A DNA stretch of 64,000 nt from an uncultured Bacteroidales bacterium (GTDB lineage: Bacteria > Bacteroidota > Bacteroidia > Bacteroidales > Muribaculaceae). Below the pieces are notes generated by a model, which was not told the DNA's origin, ran no database searches, and saw only the letters and a program-made list of their open reading frames with translations. Positions within the stretch are counted from its first letter, which is position 1; each line of letters starts with the position of its first letter. The position numbers were made by a program, and so were the translations under genes. This document shows positions 34,010 to 41,805 of the stretch, piece by piece. The DNA is taken from contig CACWID010000009.1 of NCBI GenBank assembly GCA_902760865.1, positions 1 to 64,000 on the forward strand. The letters run 5' to 3'.

Positions 34010-34554
34010 CTTGTCGAGTGTTCTTTAATGTAGTTTTTAACCTTTTGTGTCGCATAATGATAATTGGTCTTCAGCGATTGAACGGTCTTGCCCGTGATGT
34101 GGGCAATCTCATCATAGCTCATCTCGTCGTAGTAGCGCAGATTGAAGGCGATGCGCTGCTGGGTGGGCAGTGTGAGCAGTGCCTGTTGGAACAGGGTTTC
34201 CAGTTCATGACCGTCGATTGAGGCCTCGGCCTGGAGCTTCGCTGCCAACGTATCTTCGAGCGAGTCTATGCTCTGGAACAGGCGTGTCTGCCGTCGCAGG
34301 TGCTGCAGGGCCTCGTTGGTGGCAATGCGGTAGAGCCAGGTCTGCAACGGCCCGTCGCCCCTAAACGAGTCGATCTTGTCCAGAATCCTGATGCATGTGT
34401 CCTGCAAGACGTCTTCGGCATCGTCATGCCCCACAACGATTCGGCGAATGTGCCAGTAAAGCATTTGCCCATACTGCTTCATTAGCCTTTTGAACCCCTC
34501 ATTGCGGCGCATTGGATCCTGGAGCATCAGTTGAAACGTGCTGTCATCGGTCAT
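34006..34554 (-). CDS. ECF-type RNA polymerase sigma factor
   Basis: A 182-residue sigma-70 family protein. Region 2 is seen in 'GHDDAEDVLQDTCIRILDKIDSFRGDGPLQTWLYRIATNEAL' (about residues 44-85) and region 4 in 'LPTQQRIAFNLRYYDEMSYDEIAHITGKTVQSLKTNYHYA'. The start is set at 'MTDDSTFQLML'. Three ATGs lie further upstream, but the consensus promoter at 34580-34609 predicts transcription to begin near 34573, so the first of them cannot be used. The gene is coupled to an anti-sigma factor and a Spy-like protein. Because its promoter looks like the housekeeping type, autoregulation is not evident from sequence. Confidence 0.93.
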   Translation of the reverse strand: MTDDSTFQLMLQDPMRRNEGFKRLMKQYGQMLYWHIRRIVVGHDDAEDVLQDTCIRILDKIDSFRGDGPLQTWLYRIATNEALQHLRRQTRLFQSIDSLEDTLAAKLQAEASIDGHELETLFQQALLTLPTQQRIAFNLRYYDEMSYDEIAHITGKTVQSLKTNYHYATQKVKNYIKEHSTR

Positions 34555-34579
34555 TGCTGCCATACTCATAATCAAGATG

Positions 34580-34609
34580 CAAAATTAAGGTAAAAGTTAA
34601 ACTTCACAA
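34580..34609 (-). promoter_or_regulatory. promoter of the ECF sigma operon
   Basis: Minus strand TTG (34607-34609), 19 bases, TAATTTTG (34580-34587). It decides among the sigma gene's possible starts. Confidence 0.7.
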
Positions 34610-34704
34610 GTGCTTTTTGTGGTGGGTATTTAACTTTTGCCCCTCTCAAGCATCATTAAAACGTACATAAACTCTAATAAACCGTGCTTATGAGATGGAA
34701 TGAA

Positions 34705-36795
34705 ATGAAACGACTTTTGCTGTTTTTCAGCATGTTCTTTTTTTTGTTTACTGTGGCCAGCGGGCAGACGTGTGATCCCAGCGGTGACTGTGGCGGTGAC
34801 ACGATTCCAGGCAACTATGACGTGCTGTCGCCGATGGGGCAGTCGGCCGTGGAGATGATTGAGATGGCCGACCGGCTGGAGACGCTTGAGGGCAAGACCA
34901 TCGCCCTGGTGGGCGGCTCGTTCATGGCCAGCGTGACCCACGTTGAGCTCAAGCGTCTCATCCTTGAGAAATACCCCACCGCTACCGTCTATTTGCTGAG
35001 CGAGATCGGTTCGGCCGGACTGTTCCCTGGCCCCAACACCCGCAAACCCCAGGTCGAGCGATTCCAGCAGCGCCTGCTGGAATATGGCGTTGATGCAGTG
35101 GTGTCGGGCAACGGCGGCTGCGGCATCTGCACGCCCAAGGAGACAGGCAACTGCATTGCCGCCGAGTATATCGGTATCCCGTCGGTGATGATTGCGGCCC
35201 CCGGCTTTGACACCCAGGCCAAAACGACAGCCTATAATAACGGCGTGCCCGTGTTGCGTGTTGCGGTTTATCCCGGCGCGTTTGCCTCTCATACCGAAGA
35301 GCAGCTGAAGGAAAACACGCGCAATGTGCTGTGGCCCCAGATTGAGGCTATGCTTACCGAGACGCTTACCCAGGAAGAAGTCGATGAGAACGCTCATCCC
35401 GAGCCAGCCGATCCCCAGGCGCCCGTCTTCAGCGGCACAATCGACGAAGTGAACGAATTCTTCCGCGACATGATGTGGAGCGACGGTATGCCCATCATTC
35501 CACCCACAAGGGACCGTGTCGAGGAGTTCATGAAATATACCGACTATCGCTGGAACCGCACCATCGCCGTGCTGTCGCCGTCCTACCGTCAGAGCCTCGT
35601 GTGGCATGTCGCCGTCAACGGCGTGATGGCCGGCTGCAAACCCGAACACATGCCACTGCTGATAGCCTTGACCAAGGCCATGACCTCGGGCGAATTCCGC
35701 CGCACCCTGGGCAGCACCCACGCGTGGGTCCCCTACTGCTGGGCCAACGGCCCCGTGGCGCGCCAGTTGGGCCTGGACCACGGTCAGGGACAGATCAACG
35801 AGGCAGCCAACGTCGCCATCGGGCGATTCCTGAACCTGGCGATGCTCAACCTGGCAGGCTACTACGTCAAGCAGGACCGCATGGGCACCTTCGGCTACCC
35901 TGTCTCGTGGTGCTTGGCCGAGGATGACGAGGCGTGCCTGAGGGTGGGGTGGAACCCCTATCACGTGCGCCAGGGCATCGACCTGAACGAGAGTGCGATA
36001 ACTGCAGCATCCACCCTGCTGTGGGGCAACAATATGCCGCCCGCTACTACCGACGGCGAGAAAATCATGCAGCTCCTTGCCTGGGACATCACCGAGCGGT
36101 GCCAGCTGGCATTGGGCAGCGGCGTGCAATATACCAACCGTGCCATCCTGATGACCGAGGAGGTGGCCGCCCATCTCAAGGAGACCTACGGCACCGTCGA
36201 TAACCTGGAGAACCAGCTCATCGCCACGGCCCGTCGCCCGCTCTATGAGCGTGCTTATGCCCACTACTATGCCAATCCCGGCAGTGCCATCGACCCGGAC
36301 CACACCTCGCTGGAGCAGTATATGGCCCGATTGCAGGAAGAGGAGAACGCCGAGATGACCAATACGCCCGAGTGGTATGCCAGCGACGCGGCCCAGATGC
36401 TGACCATCCCCACGATGGAAAAGGGCGCGACGGCATTCCTGATCACCGGCGACCCCTCGCGCAACAAGATACAGACCATGCCCGGCGGTGGCATGTCCAC
36501 CGTCGCCGTTGAGCTGCCGGCCGACTGGGACGCCCTCATGGAGGAACTGGGTTATGAGCCCCTGCGCTCGTTCTACCTCGAGCCCATCTATGACGAGTTC
36601 TATGACCCGCTGACCGAAGTGGAGGAGGTCAATGTGACGCCTGCCCCTGAGTCGGCTCCCGACGGGAAACCCCGCGTGCGCTATTACAATCTGGGCGGCC
36701 TTCAGAGCAACACCCCGTTTGACGGCGTGAACATCGAGGTGACGACCGATAGCGACAACAACTCCACTGCCAAGAAGTTTATCCGTGCCAATTAA
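34705..36795 (+). CDS. secreted UGSC-like (thiol) protein fused to its usual partner domain
   Basis: A 696-residue exported protein. The start is the Met of 'MKRLLLFFSMFFFLFTVASG', which gives a clean signal peptide; an upstream GTG adds seven residues. Residues ~35-240 resemble the UGSC domain, in which selenocysteine-Gly-Ser-Cys forms a redox pair. Here the motif reads C139-G-I-C142 in 'GNGGCGICTPKETGNC', followed by the typical 'IGIPSVMIAAPGF'. Residues ~255-600 resemble the domain often encoded next to UGSC proteins ('SDGMPIIPPTRDRVEEFM', 'AVNGVMAGCKPEHMPLLIAL'). The last ~40 residues ('YYNLGGLQSNTPFDGVNI') look like a common Bacteroidales secretion-type C-terminal motif. Family names are from memory; the reaction is unknown. 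Confidence 0.65.
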   Translation: MKRLLLFFSMFFFLFTVASGQTCDPSGDCGGDTIPGNYDVLSPMGQSAVEMIEMADRLETLEGKTIALVGGSFMASVTHVELKRLILEKYPTATVYLLSEIGSAGLFPGPNTRKPQVERFQQRLLEYGVDAVVSGNGGCGICTPKETGNCIAAEYIGIPSVMIAAPGFDTQAKTTAYNNGVPVLRVAVYPGAFASHTEEQLKENTRNVLWPQIEAMLTETLTQEEVDENAHPEPADPQAPVFSGTIDEVNEFFRDMMWSDGMPIIPPTRDRVEEFMKYTDYRWNRTIAVLSPSYRQSLVWHVAVNGVMAGCKPEHMPLLIALTKAMTSGEFRRTLGSTHAWVPYCWANGPVARQLGLDHGQGQINEAANVAIGRFLNLAMLNLAGYYVKQDRMGTFGYPVSWCLAEDDEACLRVGWNPYHVRQGIDLNESAITAASTLLWGNNMPPATTDGEKIMQLLAWDITERCQLALGSGVQYTNRAILMTEEVAAHLKETYGTVDNLENQLIATARRPLYERAYAHYYANPGSAIDPDHTSLEQYMARLQEEENAEMTNTPEWYASDAAQMLTIPTMEKGATAFLITGDPSRNKIQTMPGGGMSTVAVELPADWDALMEELGYEPLRSFYLEPIYDEFYDPLTEVEEVNVTPAPESAPDGKPRVRYYNLGGLQSNTPFDGVNIEVTTDSDNNSTAKKFIRAN

Positions 36796-36812
36796 GCCCC
36801 AATGCCGCTACT

Positions 36813-37823
36813 ATGAGACGTAATCATCATCAATACTTGATAGTGCTGTCGCTGGCACTGCTGATGTCGGCCCTCTGGCCGCTCAACGCTGTGGCCGCCG
36901 CCCTGCGTGGCGATGTCAATGGCGACGGCAAGGTGACCATTGCCGACGTCACGTCGCTGATCAACGGCCTGCTCGTCGGCAACGCCGGGGGGCTGGGCGA
37001 CGTCGCCGATGTCAATGCCGACGGCACGGTGAACATTGCCGACGTTACCGCCCTGATCAACCACCTCTTGAGCGGCAGTGAGCTGCTCCCCATTGCGGCC
37101 GACCCCGAGGAATTCACCGTGGGCGGCGTCAGCTTCTACATGATTCCGGTAGAAGGGGGTTCCTTCATGATGGGGGCCACGGCAGAGCAGGGCAGTGATG
37201 CCATCGACCGTGAGAAACCAGTCCACCAGGTGGTGCTTTCCTCGTTCTACATCGGGCAGACCGAGGTGACTCAAGCCCTGTGGCAAGCGGTGACGGGAGA
37301 AACACCCAGTTACTTCAACGGCGGCGATTTGCCCGTTGAACAAGTTTCCTGGGAGGACTGCCAGACGTTTATTGCTGCATTGAACGGGCTGACCGGCAGG
37401 CAGTTCCGCTTGCCGACCGAGGCCGAGTGGGAATTTGCCGCTCGCGGCGGCAACATGAGTTGCGGGTACAAGTACGCCGGCAGCAATAGCCTATCCTCGG
37501 TGGCATGGTACTCCGGTAACGACTCCTGGGAATCGAAGGGGACGGGCGCCTATGGCACACATCCTGTCGCTACACGCAACCCCAACGAGCTGTTGCTGTT
37601 CGACATGAGCGGCAATGTGCACGAGTGGTGCCAGGACTGGTATGGAAACTATAGTTCGGAGGCACAGGCTGACCCGGCCGGTCCCGCAAGCGGGACGATG
37701 CGCGTCTATCGTGGTGGCAGCTGGTACTTTGACGAGTGGTTCTGCCGTGTGTCCTTCCGCAACGGCGTTTCGCCCTCCTACCGGAGCTATGGCATCGGCC
37801 TGCGCCTGGCCCTGAGCGACTAG
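36813..37823 (+). CDS. secreted dockerin - SUMF1/FGE-fold protein
   Basis: A 336-residue exported protein. The signal peptide covers about residues 1-30. Residues 33-92 form a complete type I dockerin with two calcium loops ('DVNGDGKVTIADVTSLIN', 'DVNADGTVNIADVTALIN'). The rest is a formylglycine-generating-enzyme-like (SUMF1) domain: 'MIPVEGGSFMMGA', 'QTEVTQALWQAVTG', 'FRLPTEAEWEFAARGG', 'FDMSGNVHEWCQDWYG', 'RVYRGGSWYFDEWFCRVSFR'. In true FGE two Cys occupy the last motif; here only one remains, so sulfatase activation is unlikely. It begins 17 bases after the UGSC-like gene and is probably co-transcribed. A terminator follows. Confidence 0.9.
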   Translation: MRRNHHQYLIVLSLALLMSALWPLNAVAAALRGDVNGDGKVTIADVTSLINGLLVGNAGGLGDVADVNADGTVNIADVTALINHLLSGSELLPIAADPEEFTVGGVSFYMIPVEGGSFMMGATAEQGSDAIDREKPVHQVVLSSFYIGQTEVTQALWQAVTGETPSYFNGGDLPVEQVSWEDCQTFIAALNGLTGRQFRLPTEAEWEFAARGGNMSCGYKYAGSNSLSSVAWYSGNDSWESKGTGAYGTHPVATRNPNELLLFDMSGNVHEWCQDWYGNYSSEAQADPAGPASGTMRVYRGGSWYFDEWFCRVSFRNGVSPSYRSYGIGLRLALSD

Positions 37824-37847
37824 ATTGCATTCAACTTTACACCAATC

Positions 37848-37881
37848 AAGCTGACGGGAACTGTTTCTCGTCAGCTTTTTT
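37848..37881 (+). terminator. rho-independent terminator
   Basis: A perfect 9-bp stem (37848-37856 with 37869-37877) and a T run to 37881, 25 bases after the dockerin-SUMF1 gene. Confidence 0.9.
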
Positions 37882-38024
37882 GTGATAGAGGAAAAGCAGT
37901 CTTGAAAACGGCAAAAAACTGATTTTGTGAAAAAAGTGGCACGAGTCTTGCAGTTATTTGCAGGGTTATTACTAAATTTGCCATTTGTAGAAAAAATTAT
38001 TCACCTTAGAATATTTATAAGACA

Positions 38025-38633
38025 ATGAAAAAAGGATGTATCGGACTTATCGTCCTGGGCATTATCGCCCTCGCTTTGTTTGGCTGGGTAAAGAACGGCT
38101 ACAACGGACTTGTGAAATCACAGGAGAGCGTTGAGGCTGCTTGGTCCCAAGTTGAAAACGTGTATCAGCGCCGTGCTGACCTCATCCCCAACCTGGTGGA
38201 GACCGTCAAGGGCTATGCCAAGCACGAGCAGGAGACGCTCGAAGGCGTGATCGAGGCTCGCGCCAACGCCACCAAGGTCACCATCGACCCGACTAACATG
38301 ACTCCCGAGGACCTGCAGAAGTATCAGGCTGCGCAGGGCGATGTGACCAACGCATTGAGCAAGCTGATCGCTGTAGCCGAGGCCTATCCCGACCTGAAGG
38401 CCAACCAGAACTTCCTGGAGCTGCAGAGCCAGTTAGAGGGAACCGAGAACCGCATCACCGTTGAGCGCAACAAGTTCAACGAGGTGGCTAAGGAGTACAA
38501 TACCAAGCGCCGTACCTTCCCCACCAACATCATTGCCGGCATCTTCGGCTTTGGCGACAAGCCTTACTTCCAGGCTCAGCCGGGTGCTGACGTTGCTCCC
38601 AAGGTGGACTTTGGCACCAGCGAGAAGAAGTAA
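38025..38633 (+). CDS. LemA family protein
   Basis: A 202-residue membrane-anchored protein. A single N-terminal TM ('GCIGLIVLGIIALALFGWV') is followed by the LemA helical bundle: 'VKSQESVEAAWSQVENVYQRRADLIPNLVETVKGYAKHE' and 'LQSQLEGTENRITVERNKFNEVAKEYN' are the family signatures. LemA proteins occur with TPM-domain proteins, as here; the molecular role is poorly known, possibly membrane-protein turnover. The next gene starts 3 bases after the stop. A -7 box TAAATTTG lies at 37973-37980 with a TTG 22 bases before it. Confidence 0.95.
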   Translation: MKKGCIGLIVLGIIALALFGWVKNGYNGLVKSQESVEAAWSQVENVYQRRADLIPNLVETVKGYAKHEQETLEGVIEARANATKVTIDPTNMTPEDLQKYQAAQGDVTNALSKLIAVAEAYPDLKANQNFLELQSQLEGTENRITVERNKFNEVAKEYNTKRRTFPTNIIAGIFGFGDKPYFQAQPGADVAPKVDFGTSEKK

Positions 38634-38636
38634 ACG

Positions 38637-39128
38637 ATGGCACTGGCCGATTTCATACCCAGTGAGGGCCAGCGCCGCATCGCTGCCGCAATCACCGCTG
38701 CCGAGCGCCACACGACGGGCGAAATCTGCGTCCATGTGACGCCGCGGTGTCGCGGCAACGTGATGAAACGTGCCACCAGGACGTTCAACCGACTGCACCT
38801 CTACACCACCAAGCGTCGCAACGCCGTGTTGATCTTTATCGCCTATGAGGCCCGCAAGTTGGCGATTCTGGGTGATACGGGTATCAACGATGTCGTGCCC
38901 GAGGGTTTCTGGGACGGCGAGGTCGAGGAACTGACCCGTTACCTCAAGGCGGGTCGGCCCGTTGATGGACTCTGCGAAGTCATCGCCCACATGGGCGAGC
39001 GCTTGTCGCAGTATTTCCCCGGCGAACGCGATGATGAGAACGAGTTGAGCAACGAGGTTTCCTTCGATGACCTTGACGACGACGAAATCGATGATGATCA
39101 CAATGACGAATATGGTAACATGGAATAA
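38637..39128 (+). CDS. TPM-domain protein, cytosolic or membrane-associated
   Basis: A 163-residue protein with a TPM (YgcG/Psb32-like) domain: 'FIPSEGQRRIAAAITAAERHTTGEICVHVTP', then 'TKRRNAVLIFIAYEARKLAILGDTGINDVVPEGFWDGEVEEL'. The C-terminus is very acidic ('SFDDLDDDEIDDDHNDEYG'). No signal peptide is seen, unlike its neighbour. It forms a LemA-TPM-TPM operon and overlaps the next gene by 17 bases. TPM domains have been linked to photosystem repair and to phosphatase-like activity in other taxa. The role here is unknown. Confidence 0.88.
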   Translation: MALADFIPSEGQRRIAAAITAAERHTTGEICVHVTPRCRGNVMKRATRTFNRLHLYTTKRRNAVLIFIAYEARKLAILGDTGINDVVPEGFWDGEVEELTRYLKAGRPVDGLCEVIAHMGERLSQYFPGERDDENELSNEVSFDDLDDDEIDDDHNDEYGNME

Positions 39129-39915
39129 ATCACTGGCCCGCCTGACGGTAGTCTTGCTGGTCTGCCTCACGGCCTGGAGCGCTGTGGCACAAGTGCCGCA
39201 ACGGCCCGACCCGCCGCGCCTGGTCAATGACTTTGCCGGCATCCTGGGCGACTGCCAGTGGCTGGAAGATTCGCTGGAGCGCATCGCCATGGAGACCAGC
39301 AACCAGATTTGTGTCGTCACCATGGACGACTTCGGCGGCTATGACAAGGCCATGATGGCCTACAGCATCGGCGAGCAGTGGGGCGTCGGCAAGAAGGGTA
39401 ACAACAACGGCGTTGTCATCCTCATCAAGCCCAAGACCGAACACAGCAAGGGTGAGGCCTTTATCGCTGCTGGCTATGGCCTGGAGGGCGCCATTACCGA
39501 TGCCACCAGCACTCGCATTGTCAATCAGGAGATGATTCCCTACTTCAAGGAGAATGACTATCTGGGTGGCGTGTGGGCCGGAGCGCAGGTCGTCCGTGAT
39601 CTGGCTATTGGCGAGTATAACGAGGAGGACTATGCCAATCAGGGTGACGGCGATGACGCCTTGTTCGCTCTGATCATGTTCATCCTCATCTTTGCCCTCT
39701 TCTTGTATCTTGCCCACAAGAGCAACGGTAACGGCGGCAACCGCAACAACCGTGACACTGGCACCTGGGGCGGACCCATCATCTTCACCAGCGGCAGCGA
39801 CTGGGGCCGCGGCGGCTCCTCATGGGGCGGCGGTGGTTCCTTCGGTGGCGGCGGAGGCTGGGGCGGCTTCGGTGGAGGCTCCTTCGGCGGCGGCGGTGGC
39901 GGCGGAAGTTGGTGA
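39112..39915 (+). CDS. TPM-domain protein with Gly-rich C-terminus, exported
   Basis: A 267-residue envelope protein. The start at 39112 ('MVTWNKSLARLTVVLLV') gives a signal peptide ending 'AWSAVAQ'. It lies inside the upstream gene's last 17 bases; an earlier in-frame ATG adds a Thr-rich stretch without sense. Residues ~25-165 are the TPM domain ('LVNDFAGILGDCQWLEDSLERIAMETSNQICVVT', 'EQWGVGKKGNNNGVVILI'). One TM follows ('ALFALIMFILIFALFLYLAH'), then a tail of Gly/Ser/Trp repeats of the YgcG type ending 'GGGGGGSW'. It is the last gene of the LemA unit. Confidence 0.93.
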   Translation: MVTWNKSLARLTVVLLVCLTAWSAVAQVPQRPDPPRLVNDFAGILGDCQWLEDSLERIAMETSNQICVVTMDDFGGYDKAMMAYSIGEQWGVGKKGNNNGVVILIKPKTEHSKGEAFIAAGYGLEGAITDATSTRIVNQEMIPYFKENDYLGGVWAGAQVVRDLAIGEYNEEDYANQGDGDDALFALIMFILIFALFLYLAHKSNGNGGNRNNRDTGTWGGPIIFTSGSDWGRGGSSWGGGGSFGGGGGWGGFGGGSFGGGGGGGSW

Positions 39916-39916
39916 T

Positions 39917-40005
39917 TTTTAGCCTTTAGCTATTAGCTGTTAGCCTTTAGCCGTTAGCTATTAGCCATTAGCTGTTAGCTGTTAGCCTTTAGCCTTTAGC
40001 TCTTT
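39917..40005. repeat. TTAGCnnTTAGC-type tandem repeat
   Basis: About 90 bases made of degenerate units TTTAGC, TATTAGC, TGTTAGC. Related TTTAGAC-type runs follow other genes here (33105-33142, 50515-50540). Confidence 0.8.
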
Positions 40006-40018
40006 AATCATTAATCAT

Positions 40019-40049
40019 AAGTTCCAAAAGTGTTTAGCTTTTGGAACTT
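40019..40049. terminator. bidirectional terminator between the TPM operon and recO
   Basis: A perfect 12-bp stem (40019-40030 with 40038-40049) immediately past the recO stop. Confidence 0.85.
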
Positions 40050-40052
40050 GTT

Positions 40053-40778
40053 TTACACAAACAGTTGCTTGAGGATGTCGGGGGAGCGGAGGGTGCCCAG
40101 GGCGGCATTATGCAGGCGGTAGTAGCTGATGATGAGGTCGAGCATGCGGTTGCGCTCCTCGCGATTGAAGCGGAAGACGACCATGTTGCTGAACGTCATG
40201 CGCGACAGCAGGTGGATGACCTGGGCCTCGTCGGGCTTCAGGTGCATGTGCCCCCGCACGGCCGACGGGACAAACACGCCGTCGATCATGTCGAACCAGT
40301 AGCCCTGGCGGTAGCTCTCGACATTGGGCTGGATGCCCAGGTGTGCCCCCAGGTGATAGAGGAAGCAGATGTGGAAGTTGGCGATGTGGTCCGGCATCTG
40401 TTCCAACAGCTGCACCGACTGCTCGATGTAGCGGAACAGCGGCTCGTTGCCCTCGGGCTCCTGGATGACGTGCGTCAGCAGTTCGCTGATGAACAGTGCG
40501 ATGGCATTCTTCACCGGGTCGCTGTAGAGCGTTGTCAGCGGGTAGTTGCGACGCAGTTCCCGCAGGGATGCCAGGTCGCGGCCGCTGTGCACATTGGCCT
40601 CCAGGTCGATCAGCGACAGGGGCATCAGCAGGGCGTTGCGCATGCGCGCCGCCTGGGTCTTGCCCAGCGGAACGGCAAACGACATCAGCCCGCGCCCATC
40701 GGTATAGATGTGCACGATGTTGTGTTTGTCGCTGTAGCGGATGGTGTTGAGCACAATGCCCCTCAGTTTCTCATACAT
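40053..40778 (-). CDS. recO: DNA repair protein RecO
   Basis: A 241-residue cytosolic recombination mediator that, with RecR, loads RecA on SSB-coated DNA. The N-terminal OB fold shows 'KLRGIVLNTIRYSDKHNIVHIYTDGRGLMSFAVPLG'. The central helical part includes 'LYSDPVKNAIALFISELLTHVIQEPEGNEPLF' and 'IANFHICFLYHLGAHLGIQPNV'. The Bacteroidetes form lacks the zinc-binding Cys cluster of some RecO proteins, and I see none here. It starts with 'MYEKLRGIVLN' and ends 3 bases from a shared terminator. The call is good. Confidence 0.93.
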   Translation of the reverse strand: MYEKLRGIVLNTIRYSDKHNIVHIYTDGRGLMSFAVPLGKTQAARMRNALLMPLSLIDLEANVHSGRDLASLRELRRNYPLTTLYSDPVKNAIALFISELLTHVIQEPEGNEPLFRYIEQSVQLLEQMPDHIANFHICFLYHLGAHLGIQPNVESYRQGYWFDMIDGVFVPSAVRGHMHLKPDEAQVIHLLSRMTFSNMVVFRFNREERNRMLDLIISYYRLHNAALGTLRSPDILKQLFV

Positions 40779-40864
40779 GCCGCTAATTTACTCATTATTC
40801 GGCAATCAGCGACTAAATAATGACGAAAAATCGCAACTTTTTGCGCTTTTCGCGAGGTTAAATT

Positions 40865-40894
40865 TTGTCAATTCAAAAAATAGTTCTAATTTTG
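40865..40894 (+). promoter_or_regulatory. promoter of tRNA-Glu - rpsT - tRNA-Glu
   Basis: TTG (40865-40867), 19 bases, TAATTTTG (40887-40894), about 31 bases before the first tRNA-Glu. Confidence 0.75.
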
Positions 40895-40925
40895 CAGTCG
40901 CTTTTGCGGAAAAATGCCGCAATTC

Positions 40926-40997
40926 GGCCCATTCGTCTATCGGCTAGGACGCAAGATTTTCATTCTTGAAAGAGCAGTTCGATTCTGCTATGGGCTA
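40926..40997 (+). tRNA. tRNA-Glu(TTC), copy 1
   Basis: 72 nt, acceptor GGCCCAT with ATGGGCT, anticodon TTC. It lies 38 bases before rpsT on the same strand. Confidence 0.95.
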
Positions 40998-41035
40998 CTA
41001 TTATCAACTAAAAATCAAAGTTTTATATTTAAATT

Positions 41036-41296
41036 ATGGCAAACCATAAATCAGCTATTAAGAGAATCCGTCAGAGCGAGACCCGCCGTCTTCGCAACCG
41101 TTATTACAGCAAGACCATGCGCAATGCCGTGCGCAACATCCGCAAGATGACCGACGCCAAGGAAGCCGCCGAGGCTATGCCCCGCGTGACCGCTATGCTT
41201 GACAAGCTTGCTGGCAAGAACGTGATCAGCAAGAACAAGGCTGCTAACCTCAAGTCCAAGCTCGCTCAGCACATCAACAAGCTGAACAAGGCCTAA
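41036..41296 (+). CDS. rpsT: 30S ribosomal protein S20
   Basis: An 86-residue, very basic, all-helical protein of the small ribosomal subunit that binds 16S rRNA. '[33 protein letters not shown]'-type start and the C-terminal '[29 protein letters not shown]' are the S20 signatures. Length is typical. It is sandwiched between two identical tRNA-Glu genes and probably shares their transcript, so mRNA would be released by tRNA processing on both sides. The call is secure. Confidence 0.98.
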   Translation: MANHKSAIKRIRQSETRRLRNRYYSKTMRNAVRNIRKMTDAKEAAEAMPRVTAMLDKLAGKNVISKNKAANLKSKLAQHINKLNKA

Positions 41297-41352
41297 TCAT
41301 TGATTTGGCTTATGCGGTGCCCCCCCGGGGTGTCGCTGTTCAGCTAAGGTAT

Positions 41353-41424
41353 GGCCCATTCGTCTATCGGCTAGGACGCAAGATTTTCATTCTTGAAAGA
41401 GCAGTTCGATTCTGCTATGGGCTA
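41353..41424 (+). tRNA. tRNA-Glu(TTC), copy 2
   Basis: Identical to the copy at 40926 over all 72 bases and followed by 'CC'. It lies 56 bases after the rpsT stop. Confidence 0.95.
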
Positions 41425-41574
41425 CCGCCACAAAGCGTTAATGCACACTACTTGTGTGTTAACGCTTTGACTTGTGTAATTATGGCTTGGAGCTGTGGCT
41501 GCTGTTCCTTGAGAGGGCAGCGATGGCATCGCTGCATACTGGACAGCACTGCCATATGCGGTGCCGAGACAAGA

Positions 41575-41607
41575 AAAAGGAGATGGACATTGCGTTCATC
41601 TCCTTTT
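41575..41607. terminator. bidirectional terminator
   Basis: A perfect 11-bp stem (41575-41585 with 41597-41607) with A and T ends. It serves the plus-strand tRNA-Glu unit and the minus-strand tRNA-Gln. Confidence 0.85.
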
Positions 41608-41614
41608 CCTTTGG

Positions 41615-41685
41615 TTGCCTTGCCCGGACTCGAACCAGGAAATGCGGCACCAAAAACCGTTGTGTTACCATTACACTACAAGGCA
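41615..41685 (-). tRNA. tRNA-Gln(TTG)
   Basis: 71 nt on the minus strand. Acceptor TGCCTTG with CAAGGCA; anticodon loop TTTTGGT (TTG); T loop TTCGAGT. The top pair of the anticodon stem is A-C, an oddity, but the other arms are sound. Confidence 0.9.
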
Positions 41686-41805
41686 ATCCTTATGTCATCT
41701 GGACGGTTGCCCGCCGCAAATGCGGTGCAAAATTACTGCTTTTTTTTGAATTACAACCCGTTTAGCAAGATTTTTTTGAAATCTCTATTGGTAATCGGGC
41801 TATAA

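Noticed and set aside
34630..36303. A 557-codon minus-strand frame opposite the UGSC-like gene
   Set aside because: The plus-strand protein has a signal peptide and conserved motifs; the antisense product does not.
39692..39922. Ala/Ser-rich 76-codon frame over the end of the TPM gene
   Set aside because: It is a frame-shifted reading of the Gly-rich tail of the exported TPM protein.
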